Shown piece by piece: positions 25,231 through 36,048 of a stretch of 64,000 nucleotides of DNA; positions within the stretch are counted from its first letter, which is position 1, and every line of letters starts with the position of its first letter. A program made the translations under genes and the position numbers. Origin of the DNA: Calvatia gigantea (taxonomy: Eukaryota; Basidiomycota; Agaricomycetes; Agaricales; Lycoperdaceae); NCBI GenBank assembly GCA_025093985.1, contig JACAAK010000009.1:2666001-2730000 (forward strand), read 5' to 3'. Under the pieces are notes generated by a model that ran no database searches, was not told the origin of the DNA, and saw only the letters and a list, made by a program, of their open reading frames with translations.

Positions 25231-26079
25231 CTTTAACAGCTAACCAGAACACCAAACCGGCCAGATTCTACAAAATCCTTACCCTGCGTCCGCCGCCCGC
25301 CACTCTCCTGTGGTGACGCCACGGCCCATCCGTTCGCCGTTGGCTGGCCCTTTGGTTGGCACAAGGCAGGAAACATCATCAACATCTCTAGTATTCTTGG
25401 GGCAGGCCCTTCAAGATAAAAAAAGCAAAAGAGAAACACATGTTTCCGTGTGAGGTTGGAAGTGAAGAAATTACGAGCAGAGGGAGTTACGGAGGTAGAT
25501 ATCTTCTGCTTGATAGTTTCAATTGGTCTCATCTAATGCGCGGACTCAGCTCACAGGGGAAATGATCCAACGCCTGAGCTACTTCCTTGTCCTATCCCCG
25601 GTTGTCTGAAGTGGTGCCGTTATAGCGCGGACTTGAAACGCCATCTATACCACAGACATCCTTGCTTCTGCCCACAGCCCAGCAGGCGTAAACCACTTCT
25701 TTTTTTTTTAAAAATGTTGGTTCTGGGTTCCTGTTCTGTGTGATGCATCGATCCTCCGTATTTATGGGCCCTCCCCCGTTTTGTACAAACTTCGTGGATT
25801 ACCAATACAGGTTTGTCATCAGTAGCGTCAACGCACGCATTCGGCCATTCATTACTTCTGTAGTACCACATGTATAATTGCATAACAATCGTTTACACTA
25901 TCTAACTATTGATGTCTGTCACGGGCTCCTGTTCGGTGATATGGGAGTGGAGCTTAACACCAAAGGCGGTCGTTATAAGGGTGCCAGAAACAAGAGCTGC
26001 CGTCGTCGTGCACCTCAACGCATCTCCACATCACTTTAAACAAAGTATAACATTAATCTCACAACCAATACTATGCCGC
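25231..26079. other. Intergenic DNA, nothing recognised
   Basis: No coding frame with motifs. It separates the kinase pseudogene from the chimeric duplicate that follows. Confidence 0.3.
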
Positions 26080-26760
26080 ACTCACAGCTCCAGCCATCCT
26101 GCTCTAATCATCTCCTCTGCAAGGCCACCCCAAATCTTTCTCCTCGCCTTCCTTCTAGCTAATTTTGTGGCAAACCTCAAACGTTCATCTAACCTCCACC
26201 TCGCTCTCACATCCTCATTTCCTTTGCTCGTCTCTGCAATCTCCAAAGTTCAAGTTGGGTAGAAGAGCGACCACCGCCTGTACCCCCTCTCCCGGCAGGC
26301 CTTGAGGGGCGCCCAACTCCCGAGTTACGAAGTGTATGGAGCAGAACTGTCTCCGGGCGGACGGAAGGAGCCCAAGGTCATCAAGCAATGCATCCAGTCC
26401 ACCTCCCCAATCTAGTGACTTCGTGGAAGGAAACAGCGCTGACCTCGACTGTTCGTTCTCTTCCTCTTCTCGGCACACACAGTTGGACTCTCGAGGTAAT
26501 TCTTCGGTGACCACCAAAGGAGATGACAATGACGAGCGTGCATTCCGAGAGACTGAGCGCGGTCCTAGCGCTAATGCCGGTTTCAATGAAGCCGTGGATG
26601 GAGTTGGAGCGTATGATGCGTTCATTGCTGGCACCTGGGATGATTTGTGCTTTGGGTAGGAGGATATGTCCAGGAACAGTACTCGCACAGGAGATGATGG
26701 TTTATGAGCAGTGTATACCACAAAGTCGACGGATACTATTTAGTAACTTAGAATACTAAC
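26080..26760 (+). pseudogene. Chimeric pseudogene: two PfkB-kinase pieces in opposite orientation plus the WD40 gene's 3' end
   Basis: Three pieces abut. (1) 26,091–26,232 matches the plus strand at about 37,887–38,033, so it is antisense to the PfkB-kinase gene's 3' end. (2) From 26,243 to about 26,688 the sequence matches the minus strand from about 38,485 to 38,045, so it is in PfkB sense on the plus strand; traces such as SRGNSSVTTKGDD and DAFIAG are visible, with a 7-nt insertion inside the DAFIAG region. (3) From about 26,690 to 26,760 it matches 22,277–22,350, the last codons and stop of the WD40 gene (both hold GGAGATGATGGTTTATG and GTGTATACCAC). Identity looks like 80–90% by eye. No gene product is expected. 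Confidence 0.8.
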
Positions 26761-27111
26761 ATATGGCGGTAAGTTCGGCACATAAGAGGTTTCGACACTC
26801 CATCCTTTCTGTAAAACCTACTTAAATAACCTTGATCAACGAATAGGACTCCTCGACATATCTTCCTCCTCATTGCATATATTATCCCAACTATAATACA
26901 TCATGATATGGAGCGCGACGAACATCGTTAATATTACTGGCACCAGATAGTAGTTCCAGATAATGCCCGTGGTCGTGAAAATTCGAGAAGACTCGACATC
27001 AGAACTGCACCAAAAGTCGTCCCCCCCTTTGAAACAGACTAGTATCGGTACAAAAGATGGATCTGTTTGTTAAGACGCAGTAGTTGGCATTTCCCCTTGA
27101 ATCTTGGCAAT
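26761..27111. other. Short spacer downstream of a minus-strand kinase gene
   Basis: Contains the 3' flank of the kinase gene. An extra terminal exon (PIYKLPRFKGK…, stop near 27,045) is possible if the GTGGGT donor after RILPQ is used. Confidence 0.3.
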
Positions 27112-28630
27112 TTATAAATGGGCTGCTGTTCGTATTTGAACCAAGTCAAATTTGTTACCCACCTGGGGAAGGATCCGTTCTACCATCTTAAAATCCACCT
27201 CAATCAAATTGGCTCGCATTGCAGCCCGCGACTCGGAGTCATCTCCAGGGAACCGCCTGCGACCGTGACGTGTGTCCCGAATTGGGATACTCGCAACAAT
27301 AGCTTGGACCTCTTGAGAGGTGGGTCGCTTTTCTGGGGCATAATCCCAACATTTGGTCATGAGATCCCACATCTCTTCAGTCTCAGGTGCGCTTCCTGTT
27401 GCTGGACGAATGGGAATCTCTTTAGCTTCGTCCCTCAGAAGGACTGCAATGACGTTGTAGTCGTTCTTATATTGGTAAAAAGGAACTTTTCCAGTGAGAA
27501 CCTGACAAGTGTCAGAACGACATCACTACAGAGGAGAAGACTTACCTCATAGCATAAGCAACTGAAGGACCATACATCACTCTCTTGGGTTGGGCATGGA
27601 AAGTTGACATCTTCTGCTTGCACAAGCTCTGGAGCCTTCCACCGGGTCGTCCCATTAGGTAAATTGGCGGGATTCAACCCATTGGGGCTGGCAACACATG
27701 CTAATCCAAAGTCTGCCAGTAGAGCATGTCCTTCGCTCGAGATTAGAATGTTATCCTGGGATAAGGATTCAAGTCAGTTTGGCACGGGGGGTGAAACGAA
27801 TATGTGTTTACCGCTTTAAGGTCGCCATGCACAATGTGTGCTTGGTGAAGATAGGCCAATGCATCCGCAATATCACGCACCTGAGAGCCGCCATGTAAAT
27901 ATGTATGTTAAGAATTTTGAAGTGTGGGAATGGTATAGTCTCACCAGTGGAATGCGTAGAGTCTTAGGGTAGCGTTTCAAGAAATCACGGAGAGCTCCAT
28001 TCTCAATCCAAGGGGAAACTAGGCAAATCCTTTTTTGTTCCCCCTCAAGGTAATAAGCACCATAGAAAGGCAGGATATTATGATGGGAAAGTTGTCCCCA
28101 TAACACAATTTCTTTGATATAAACCTGAAATATGTTAGAAAGCTATTTCAGGTTTCGAGAATAGTGCAATGTCCTCACCTTCAGCTTTTGCAAAAGGTCA
28201 GTGGGATCTTGCCGGCGGTTGACACGGACAACTTTGACACACAGTGTATATTCATTGAAGATCCCTGTGTATATATCTCCATAGCTCCCGCCTGTGACTC
28301 GAGAGTCGCCAAGCTCGATTCCTCTCAGTATGTAACAGCGCGGACAGACTCTAGCTGATCCTGCAAGATCACAAAGCGCGGAAAGTGTGATTCTCTTGTC
28401 ATCGCCAGACCGGTTATCACTTTTTTTGAGAATCTTGCGTGAAATACTTCAGTACGTGTCAGGCGCTGACAAAGGGTGCAACGCACCCAATTAATAAAGT
28501 CAACCATGTGCTGTGCGTCACCATCATCGAGGGCTACCAGTAGGCGCCTCTGTTCATTACTTCTCGTGATACCGGAAACCATAGGCCAGAGACAGTTACT
28601 GCAAGGTACATGTTCCTGATACACCGGGTC
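27112..28630 (-). CDS. TKL-type protein kinase, likely the 3' half of a GTPase–helical bundle–kinase gene
   Basis: From the right, the pre-kinase motif is LLVALDDGDAQHMVDFINW (about 28,490–28,550). Next comes LCDLAGSARVCPRCYILRGI, glycine loop GGSYGDIYTGIF and the beta-3 Lys in LCVKVVRV. The N-lobe continues with EIVLWGQLSHHNILPFYGAY and RICLVSPWIENGALRDFL. The catalytic loop is IVHGDLKADN, DFG is present (LLADFGLAC), then TTRWKAPEL and SDVWSFSCLCYE. The C-lobe has VPFYQYKNDYNVIAVLLRDE and WDLMTKCWDYAPEKRPTSQE. The tail EVDFKMVERILPQ matches the other family members. About six short introns separate the exons. All kinase core residues are present. The loop is HGD, not HRD, so it is a non-RD kinase. 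The partner half with GTPase and helical bundles lies 1 kb upstream on the same strand. Confidence 0.82.
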
Positions 28631-29639
28631 AGCTTGGATTCACAAGGACGAAATTTTGACCCACGCCTTGTCCTTTTTCCAAAAAAGAAAAGAGCCAAGC
28701 TTTTGCACCGAACTTCAGCACTGTCTTGAGGGGTCGGAACCAAGTACTCTTCTGAGTAATTTCGCCCTTTATCTTACACTGGGGGCATGCAGACAGGCCC
28801 AGCATACTGATTTATCTAGATGACAGCTTGCGTGCCTTTAAGTGGTGTTAGTTCAGCAATTGGTGGCTCCCGTTAAGGAAAGACATACACAATCTTTTTA
28901 TTATCAGAGAGGTATCCTAGGAGATTTCGCAAGATTGTTGTATTCTGGTGAGAGACCGAGAAGACGAGAGGATGAGTAACCAGCGTCACACTGCCAGATT
29001 ATTGAGGCCACGTTTTTGAACTGGTTAGCGCTTGAGCAGCCGGGGCGCCCATTTCAGAGACGCTGTTTTGGGTTACAGGCAACAAATGAGGTTTCTGCAG
29101 TTTTCTGACCGTGACATGTGGCGACATTCCCGACCCCGCGAAGCAAGAGGAGAGTTGTGATCTCCCTCCAATTTCGTCTCCGGTCTAGAATTATACACCA
29201 TACTAACCTACACCAGGTTTTGTAGTCAAGTGTTGAAATTGTGCTTGTTTTGTATCCATCACCAGAGCCGGGGACTGTGCGCTCAAGATGCCGCTAAGAC
29301 AATCATTGGTCAATTGTCGTTCCAAAAAGGGCCGATGACACGCAGACAAGGACAACAGTCCAGTCCACTCCAAATGAATGGAAAACTAACTGCAGATACA
29401 AGGTAATACAAAGTAAACTTCTCTGCCAAATCACAGAAGGGCTTCGCAACGAGTGGAGATGTGGTCACCTCCCAACAAACTATGGTTGTTGCGAGGTTGC
29501 CATTTTTGAAGTCCAAAAGCGACAAGTCGGGGAGGGAACGACCGAGGTTATGTCATAAACCCAGCTTCTGTTTGTCCCGGTTGGACATGTTGGGCGTAAT
29601 CCTGGTTCGGTCAGTTAGCCTTTCACATTCTAGAACGGA
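28631..29639. other. One-kilobase non-coding gap between the two halves of the minus-strand locus
   Basis: Neighbouring introns are about 50–60 nt, so a 1-kb gap is out of scale. I see no coding frame. It may be an insertion in one gene, or the spacer between two genes. Confidence 0.4.
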
Positions 29640-32530
29640 CGAGGATCAACTTGCAGTAATTGATCGGGTTATTGTTGATTCAACTCGCGCCATCTTAGCG
29701 AAGATATTTTCGGTTTGTCGAGTGCTTGAGATTCTGGCGGCCACCTGCAAACGCTGATGTCAATCTTTACTGATCGATGTTTAGCAGCGGGAACTTTCAT
29801 TACCCCTTGCGTGACCAAAATCAGTTCCATCGCTTTGTTGCAATCATACATTGCCTCCTGGTCATCGGGATGCAGTAAACACCGCCGCCGGGTACGTCCG
29901 GTTCTTATCTGCCTAGTAATCTCCAGCATTCGCAGAAGCTCTCTTAGGAGTTGTGTCAGTGCTCTGGATCAATCCTTATTTTTTTGTGCCCACCGACGAA
30001 AAGCCTCAATGGGTTTGATCACCCCCTCATGGTCGTCCACCGCTTTTCTCTGGATACGCATGATATCGAAGAGCCGTGCAACGTTATTTAGTATAAGAAC
30101 GAGTGAAAGATTTGGATCAGGTCCCATTTTCTAGAACAAGATCAACCGTGGGATAATTCATCAAAAAATACTGTTACCTTCAGCGACTCCGCAAGCCGCA
30201 GCGCGACCGTGGTTGTGCGTAAAAAACTGGGGTCAGCAGCTTCTTGACTATTAGTGGCTACTTGTTCCAATGCCCTAGTAACTTCCGTTAAATTATACAA
30301 TTGTGGTGCGGCGCCAAGTCCCGTTGCAACTTCAATGAAGGAATCGATGTCGGGAACGTCAAGTAATGTGTCCTGATTCTGAGCAGTCTTATGTCGTATT
30401 TTACTTTCGGGATGTTCATTACTCTCCGAGGAAGTCCTCAGCCGCTTTCTTTCTTTCTCGTTCGGCGTACGTCTGGATAAAAAATCAGTGTTATAGCCCA
30501 GCAATGAGAAGGGGCAGGACCTACCGTGACCATTGTGGTCACCAACCTCTCAAGTTTGATTAGCTTCGCGTATGTGTTCTCGTTCTCAGCAGCTATGGTC
30601 GATGCAACATGTATCTGCAAGGATGAGATATGTGTGGGACATGGAAATCAGGACAAGGGGAAACTTACTCCTAGAGTCCGCAAGGCGAACTTAATCGCGT
30701 CGTTGCAGTCGATGATGGCACATATGTCATCAGGTTGGAGAACATATGGATGCAGAATGTTGCTCTTATTAATCTTCTTGGTAATTTGTTCTACTCTTCT
30801 CAGTTGACTAGCTCCATATGACAAATTTAACGATAAGGCGATGGAACATTCACATACCAACCAAATTCTTCGATAGCATCATTGACCTCTTCAGCGTGAT
30901 GTTGTGTCGGTTGGGCAGAGTCGCAGATAGCTTTGGCGAACTGGCTGACATTGTTTATCAAAGTAAAGAGCGAGAGATGTGTATCGCGTATATCCTACAA
31001 CCACCGTGAATAGCGCCCTCAAATCAAAATCCACGCAAAGACCCACGTTCAATGACTCTGCGACTCGTAAGGCTATTTCAACAGCCGCCTCAAGGCCGGG
31101 TAATGGCGTGCCAGTGATTGCGGCACGCGCCAACTTCAGCGTCTGAATGGTATATGTCAGCTCACTGGCAGACGGGCCGGCGTCTATGCCTGTGGCAGCC
31201 TCCCGAAACGAATTCGCATCAGGAACGTCGCCAACTACGTTGCTCGAAACTTGCGGAGGATTTGGTCCGACTGATTGAGCTTGGATCATGGCGCTTCCGT
31301 GGTGCTGACTGGATCTGCGAGAAAGGCGTCTTCTCAGGCTGCCTTCCGGCCGATCATATATTTTGTGAACGATGTAACGCCATGACGAGCCGGAGGTAGG
31401 TAGAATCGCCAGAGAGGGACGACTCATTGGAAGAACGAACCGAGCCTGGATCCGACCTGCGGCGGCGCGAACGAAGCCGAGCCCTTTGAGTCTCGATTTC
31501 CCTCAAGCTTGCCGTAGCCTCCTTCAGCGCTCTTTCACGTTGGATATCTTCGAGACCATGTTTCGTTGATGGTGTCAATTTCTTGATGAGACTCTCAAGC
31601 CGGCGAATGAATTCCTTGAGGGCTACCGTATCCGCGAGTGACTTTCCCTGATCCACCATCTCTCGTTGGATCTCCAGCGGCATCTGGACCATAGGAAGCG
31701 AGTTGATGACGCTCCATGCTGAAGAAACTGTATGTTCGAACCGCATCATTTGCGATCCTCCTGCGAGAAGAGGTTTCCAATGGTTGTTGCGGAGTTCCTC
31801 CTCGCTTCTAATACCTTCTTCAATGTTTTGAAGCTGATCCCAATGTGTCGTCACCAATGTAACGTTTGAGAGAGCGTTGCTGCCGCATAGTTTTAAGACC
31901 AGATCCAAGTTTCGGAGAAGAGTGCCAAACACGCGATTGTCAGTAATCCGGTGAAGGTACAGGATACCAGATAGCTTGGTGCCATCTCGATACCTGTTAT
32001 GGTTAGTTAGCACGAGACGGTGAAAGGAAGAGTTCCTCGAACGTTTCTTGCAACCAATTCGCGAGCTGTTCCAAGATCTCCGTATCCGTCCTCTGAGTAT
32101 CGCCGAAGCCTGGTGTATCTATGAAAAGAATGTGGGAATTTCGGGATGGGGTGGAACCTTGAATCGTTTGTATTCTCTGAGAATACGGACCCGGCATATC
32201 CTTGATCCGAACATCGTCCATGCCGGTTGCGACCTTGACGAACTGACCGAGGATCAAAACACGGAAATTGGGATGAGCGTTCGCAAGGATTCACCGTGCT
32301 TTTGCCAGCGCCAGCAGGACCCATAACACTAAGACATGTCTCATCTCATTAGCTGGATTCGTGTTGAAAGCCTCCGCTCAAATACGCACGCAACGATGGG
32401 TATGCTGTGCCAGGTCCCGGATACCAGTGCTTCGGATGCTAGCTAGGCTTTCACGATAAGGAAATACGGAGCGGGCGGTTCGGTAGGAGGCTGCCACGGA
32501 TCCACTCGACGTGGGCGTTAGTGGGATATC
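29640..32530 (-). CDS. GTPase followed by two MLKL/HeLo-like helical bundles
   Basis: The P-loop exon (32,328 down) reads VMGPAGAGKST. The next exon gives FVKVATGMDDVRIKDM and ILFIDTPGFGDTQRTD; then LSGILYLHRITDNR, LVTTHWDQL and the conserved helical part SLPMVQMPLEIQREMVDQGK. After a basic Ser/Arg-rich link comes helical unit 1 (31,229–30,550): DVPDANSFREAATGIDAGPS, AAVEIALRVAESLNV, LFTLINNVSQFAKAI, QLRRVEQITKKINK, DDICAIIDCNDAIKFALRTL, IHVASTIAAENENTYAKLIK. Unit 2 (30,390–29,650) repeats this: DVPDIDSFIEVATGLGAAPQ, VALRLAESLKV, LSLVLILNNVARLFDIMR, LTQLLRELLRMLEITRQIRT, QEAMYDCNKAMELI. In unit 2 an in-frame TGA at about 29,966 must be removed by a ~30-nt intron or breaks the gene. The first exon upstream of the P-loop is unclear: its best frame (SVAASYRTARS, about 32,490) does not join cleanly. 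Confidence 0.72.
29650..31229 (-). repeat. Tandem duplication of a four-helix-type domain inside the locus
   Basis: Two consecutive units start with the same motif (DVPDxxSFxEAATG against DVPDIDSFIEVATG), share intron positions and helix order, and have diverged to perhaps 35–40% protein identity. A third, truncated copy (DIPDTDSFYEAATCEDVGLS) sits in the pseudogene at 46.6 kb on the plus strand. Confidence 0.65.
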
Positions 32531-33012
32531 AGTCTAATTCATCAGTTAGTAATGCACGGTTCCTGCTACCGTACACATACAGATGGGCTTGGCATGATGG
32601 AAGAGACCGGGGGCTCGATGGTGGTTGAATGTAAAGTAGTATACTCGGGCACGAGAGTAATACCAAGTCCAGGTCAAGACATAGGCGCCTCAGAAAGGAA
32701 TGAAGTATTGATGGCTATATACAACACTACACTAATTGCGTTAGTCCGTTACGCTAACCAATGACGACAGCTCTAACAAGTGTCACAGACTCCTGCTCTG
32801 CAGGGCTACTTATCATGAGCGAAGTCGAACCAAAAGGACTTCCGCTTCATCCCCAACATTATTTTCTAACTGTCTCGAGTGACCCAGACAGGCCAGGCAG
32901 AGATTACACTATTCCATCACATCAAAATCGGACGAATAATGCACAAAAGGGATAGTGGACGTAGCTACACTACCTCCTGAATCTACAAAAATCTCGCACC
33001 ATCAGATCATCG
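32531..33012. other. Spacer between two minus-strand family genes
   Basis: About 480 bases, no coding frame recognised; likely contains the promoter of the left gene and the 3' end of the right gene. Confidence 0.35.
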
Positions 33013-36000
33013 TCATTGACAGAATCTGAAACTTACACGTCGAAGAGTCTGATACACCCGCTCAAGGTCAATTTCAATTTTTGATTCCGTAGTCACAGAC
33101 TTCCAGAAAGCCGTGTTTTCTCGACTCCCCTCCGACATCATACGGCTGTCATACTCACTTTCGGGGTGATCAGCAATCTGGCCTTGGATTGTCTCCCAGC
33201 TCGGTCGCTGCTGAGGATCGTGAACCCAGCAATCCATTATTAGGCTCCATACGCTGCCATCAATTTCGTCAACGTCTGTATCTCCCGTTTCAGGTCGTCT
33301 TGGCAGCTCCCCTCTCTGTAGAGCAGCGATGACTTGCGCATCTCTGTCGTACTGGTAGAATGGAAATTTGCGGGAAAGTACCTTTGCCATCGTCAGCTTC
33401 AGGTGTGAAAGTCGGTGAGAATAAGCTGGGACCTCGTAACAGAGACAGCCGAATGACCATATGTCACATGCCTTTGTAACTTCCGGAGCTTCGAAGCAGT
33501 GAAACAGTTCAGGTGCCATCCAATGTGTCGAGCCTCCTGCAGATGCAGAGGTTTTGGTCGCCATTTCAATGCATGACAACCCAAAATCTGCTATCAGTGC
33601 CCGCCTATCATCCGAAACCAGAATGTTCATCTGGGTCATAGATTAAATCCGTGTTGACATAAAAGGCACTAAACTTACCCCTTTGAGATCGCCATGCACA
33701 ATATCCAATTGGTGCAGATATAACATGCCGCAGGCGATGTCGGATATCTGCAGCTTTTTGATAAGTCCCATGGGGTCACTGTGGTCAAGGGATGCGTACC
33801 CAAGGCGTCCGAGGCTGCTCGGGAAACTGGTTCACATAATCGCGAAGGCTCCCGTTTCGCATCCAAGGAGAAACAAGGCAGGTTTTTGCATCGCCCCCGA
33901 TTACGTACACTCCATAAAATGGTAGGATGTTCGGATGTGTAAGGTGTGCCCAAAGCGTGAGTTCTTTTATGTGCATCTATGAATTGCGGCGGTAATTAGG
34001 ATATCCAATGATAATTTCTTTAAATAATGTTAACGCTCACCCGCAGGACCCTGGTGTTGGCCTGTTTTACGATCTTGACACAAATTGACTTATTTTGATG
34101 GCTTCCCTTGTGGACATTCGCGAAGCCGCCCTCCGCTATGGGATTATTATCGTATCGAACCCCTTTGAGTTCGTAGCAATGTGGATACACGTGGGCAACT
34201 TTGGCAAGTTTACAGAGCAAGGCCAGAACGCGTCTCCATTCACCAGGTGGTAGAACGTCCGCATCATGCAGCACCTTCCATCAATCGCAGGTTAGCATCC
34301 TCGCCGTCGGCTGTGCAATTCACGTACTAAAGTGAGAAAATCAACCATGTATTGCGCTTCATCCCCCTTGAGCCCGCAAACTATTGCGCTCTGGTTCTCA
34401 TTTTCTGATATCTTGGGTATCAGCTCGCGACAACGATCTCGTAAAAAGCGGGAGGTGGTGTCCGCCAGTCGGCTTGAGGCTTCTGGAGCTCCATAAAATA
34501 ACCGTTCCAGGGGGTCAGAGGAGGCTGGATTGAACGTGCAGATATCCGATATGATTTTCTGTTGTTCCCCCCGCAGCGTGTTCAGCTCGCCCATGAGTGC
34601 TTCCCTTGCCACAGGATCAGCAGCTTCCATCAACTTCTCCTTCATGCGCCTTCGAATGTCCTGCTGCGTAACAATCATTCTCTCGATGGGATCACCAAAT
34701 CGCTCGCCGGTCTCAGCGCCCAGGAAATCCTTCTTGAAGGCGGCAAGGTCGGCTTGGGTTTGAATCCAATGCCGGTCGGTTTCAAGAGCGATGATATGAT
34801 CAAGGGCATGCCAAGCGGATGTTCTCGTATTATCGAAACGCAGGAATGTTGAGTCCTCTCTCCCCAGCTCCGTCCAGTCACGTTTCAGCTTGTTCTCTCG
34901 TTCGTCACCGACTTTGGACTGGACCTCCTGCCACATTGTCGTTGCGAGTACGACCCTTCGAGCACCGTCCCTTCCGCAGAGGTTTTGAAGGATGTTGAGA
35001 TTCTTGTGTAGGGGCCCTCCCAGGCGCTTATCCAAGATCGGTTGCAAATAAATAATGCCGGCAAGTTGGCTGCCTTTCGTGTCTCTTATCAGGGCTTTCA
35101 GCTTTGTGTAATCTCTATGGGTATTGGATACGCACGCTTTCTGCAACCAATCAGAGATGAGATTGTGGGTCTCGAGGGCCGAATAGCCTGTATCATCGAA
35201 TCCTGGAGTGTCAATCAGGACGATATCGGATATGTCAGTGAGGTGAACTCGAATGGGGGCAATTTCTCTCGTGCCAGACTGCAGGCCATGCCCTACGCTG
35301 AGATTGTAACCAGTTGCGGTTTGGATAAACTGAAATATTAGCGAATTCACCGCGTGCTGGAGAAGTTCAGACATGTACCGTGGTTTTGCCGGAACCTGCT
35401 GGCCCAATGACGCTGGCAAAGAAAGGAGTTGTGAGTGTTCTCTCCGTGGATATCAATATATTTGACTCACGCGATGAGGATATCGTTCTTTGTCAAGCCG
35501 TCCTTCTTCTTATTGCGAATTGCCAAGGCCTTGTGTTTCTTCCCGGGACTGGTGACTCCTTCGTCAGGGCTTTTCTCAGTTGGCTTCGGATACTCGTTTC
35601 GGGTCAGCTACGTCATTACGTGGTGGGTGTATGGTTCTGAAGGGTTGATATATTTTCGTACGAGTTTGCTGAGCGTTCGTGTCCATCTTGAATCATTCCT
35701 TTTATGGTTGAAATCATTACGGGCCTGTAAATAGAAGGCTGGCGTTCTCACCTGCGATTCGGAGGTTTCACTGGATTGGTGCTCATTTAATGGATTTGGA
35801 CCTGTGAATCGGAGGATCGATGGTTGGCTCCCGCTGGGGTCTCCGTCCAGGCAACCCCCGCGTGAGCCTACGGTCTTATATCTTAAACATACCACGCGAC
35901 TACAGGAAGGACTCTGACGCTGGCCTGTCATTTCGGGACGTTGCGTTAGCCGAATTGACGCTGAGATATTGAAGACGCTCGAACTATGGAAGCACAGAGA

Positions 36001-36048
36001 ACACTGGTGGATCCCGTCCGCCTTGAGCAGTACACGCTCAACTAGCAT
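33013..36048 (-). CDS. GTPase–TKL kinase fusion protein (minus-strand copy)
   Basis: An exon ending DGLTKNDILIA joins to the P-loop VIGPAGSGKTT (about 35,380–35,415). Then follow FIQTATGYNLSVGHGL, IVLIDTPGFDDTGYSALE, LAGIIYLQPILDKRL and VLATTMWQEV. A helical linker of about 150 residues leads to CGLKGDEAQYMVDFLTL. The kinase starts LLCKLAKVAHVYPHCYELKG with glycine loop EGGFANVHKG and Lys in ICVKIVK. It continues with LTLWAHLTHPNILPFYGVY, LDIVHGDLKG, NILVSDDRRALIADFGLSC, THWMAPELFHCFE, CDIWSFGCLCYE, KFPFYQYDRDAQVIAAL and a tail IEIDLERVYQTLRR with the stop at 33,013. All core residues of both domains are present. The N-terminus is uncertain: an upstream frame from ATG 36,048 can be spliced in but lacks motifs. 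No helical bundle is seen in this copy. Confidence 0.8.
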
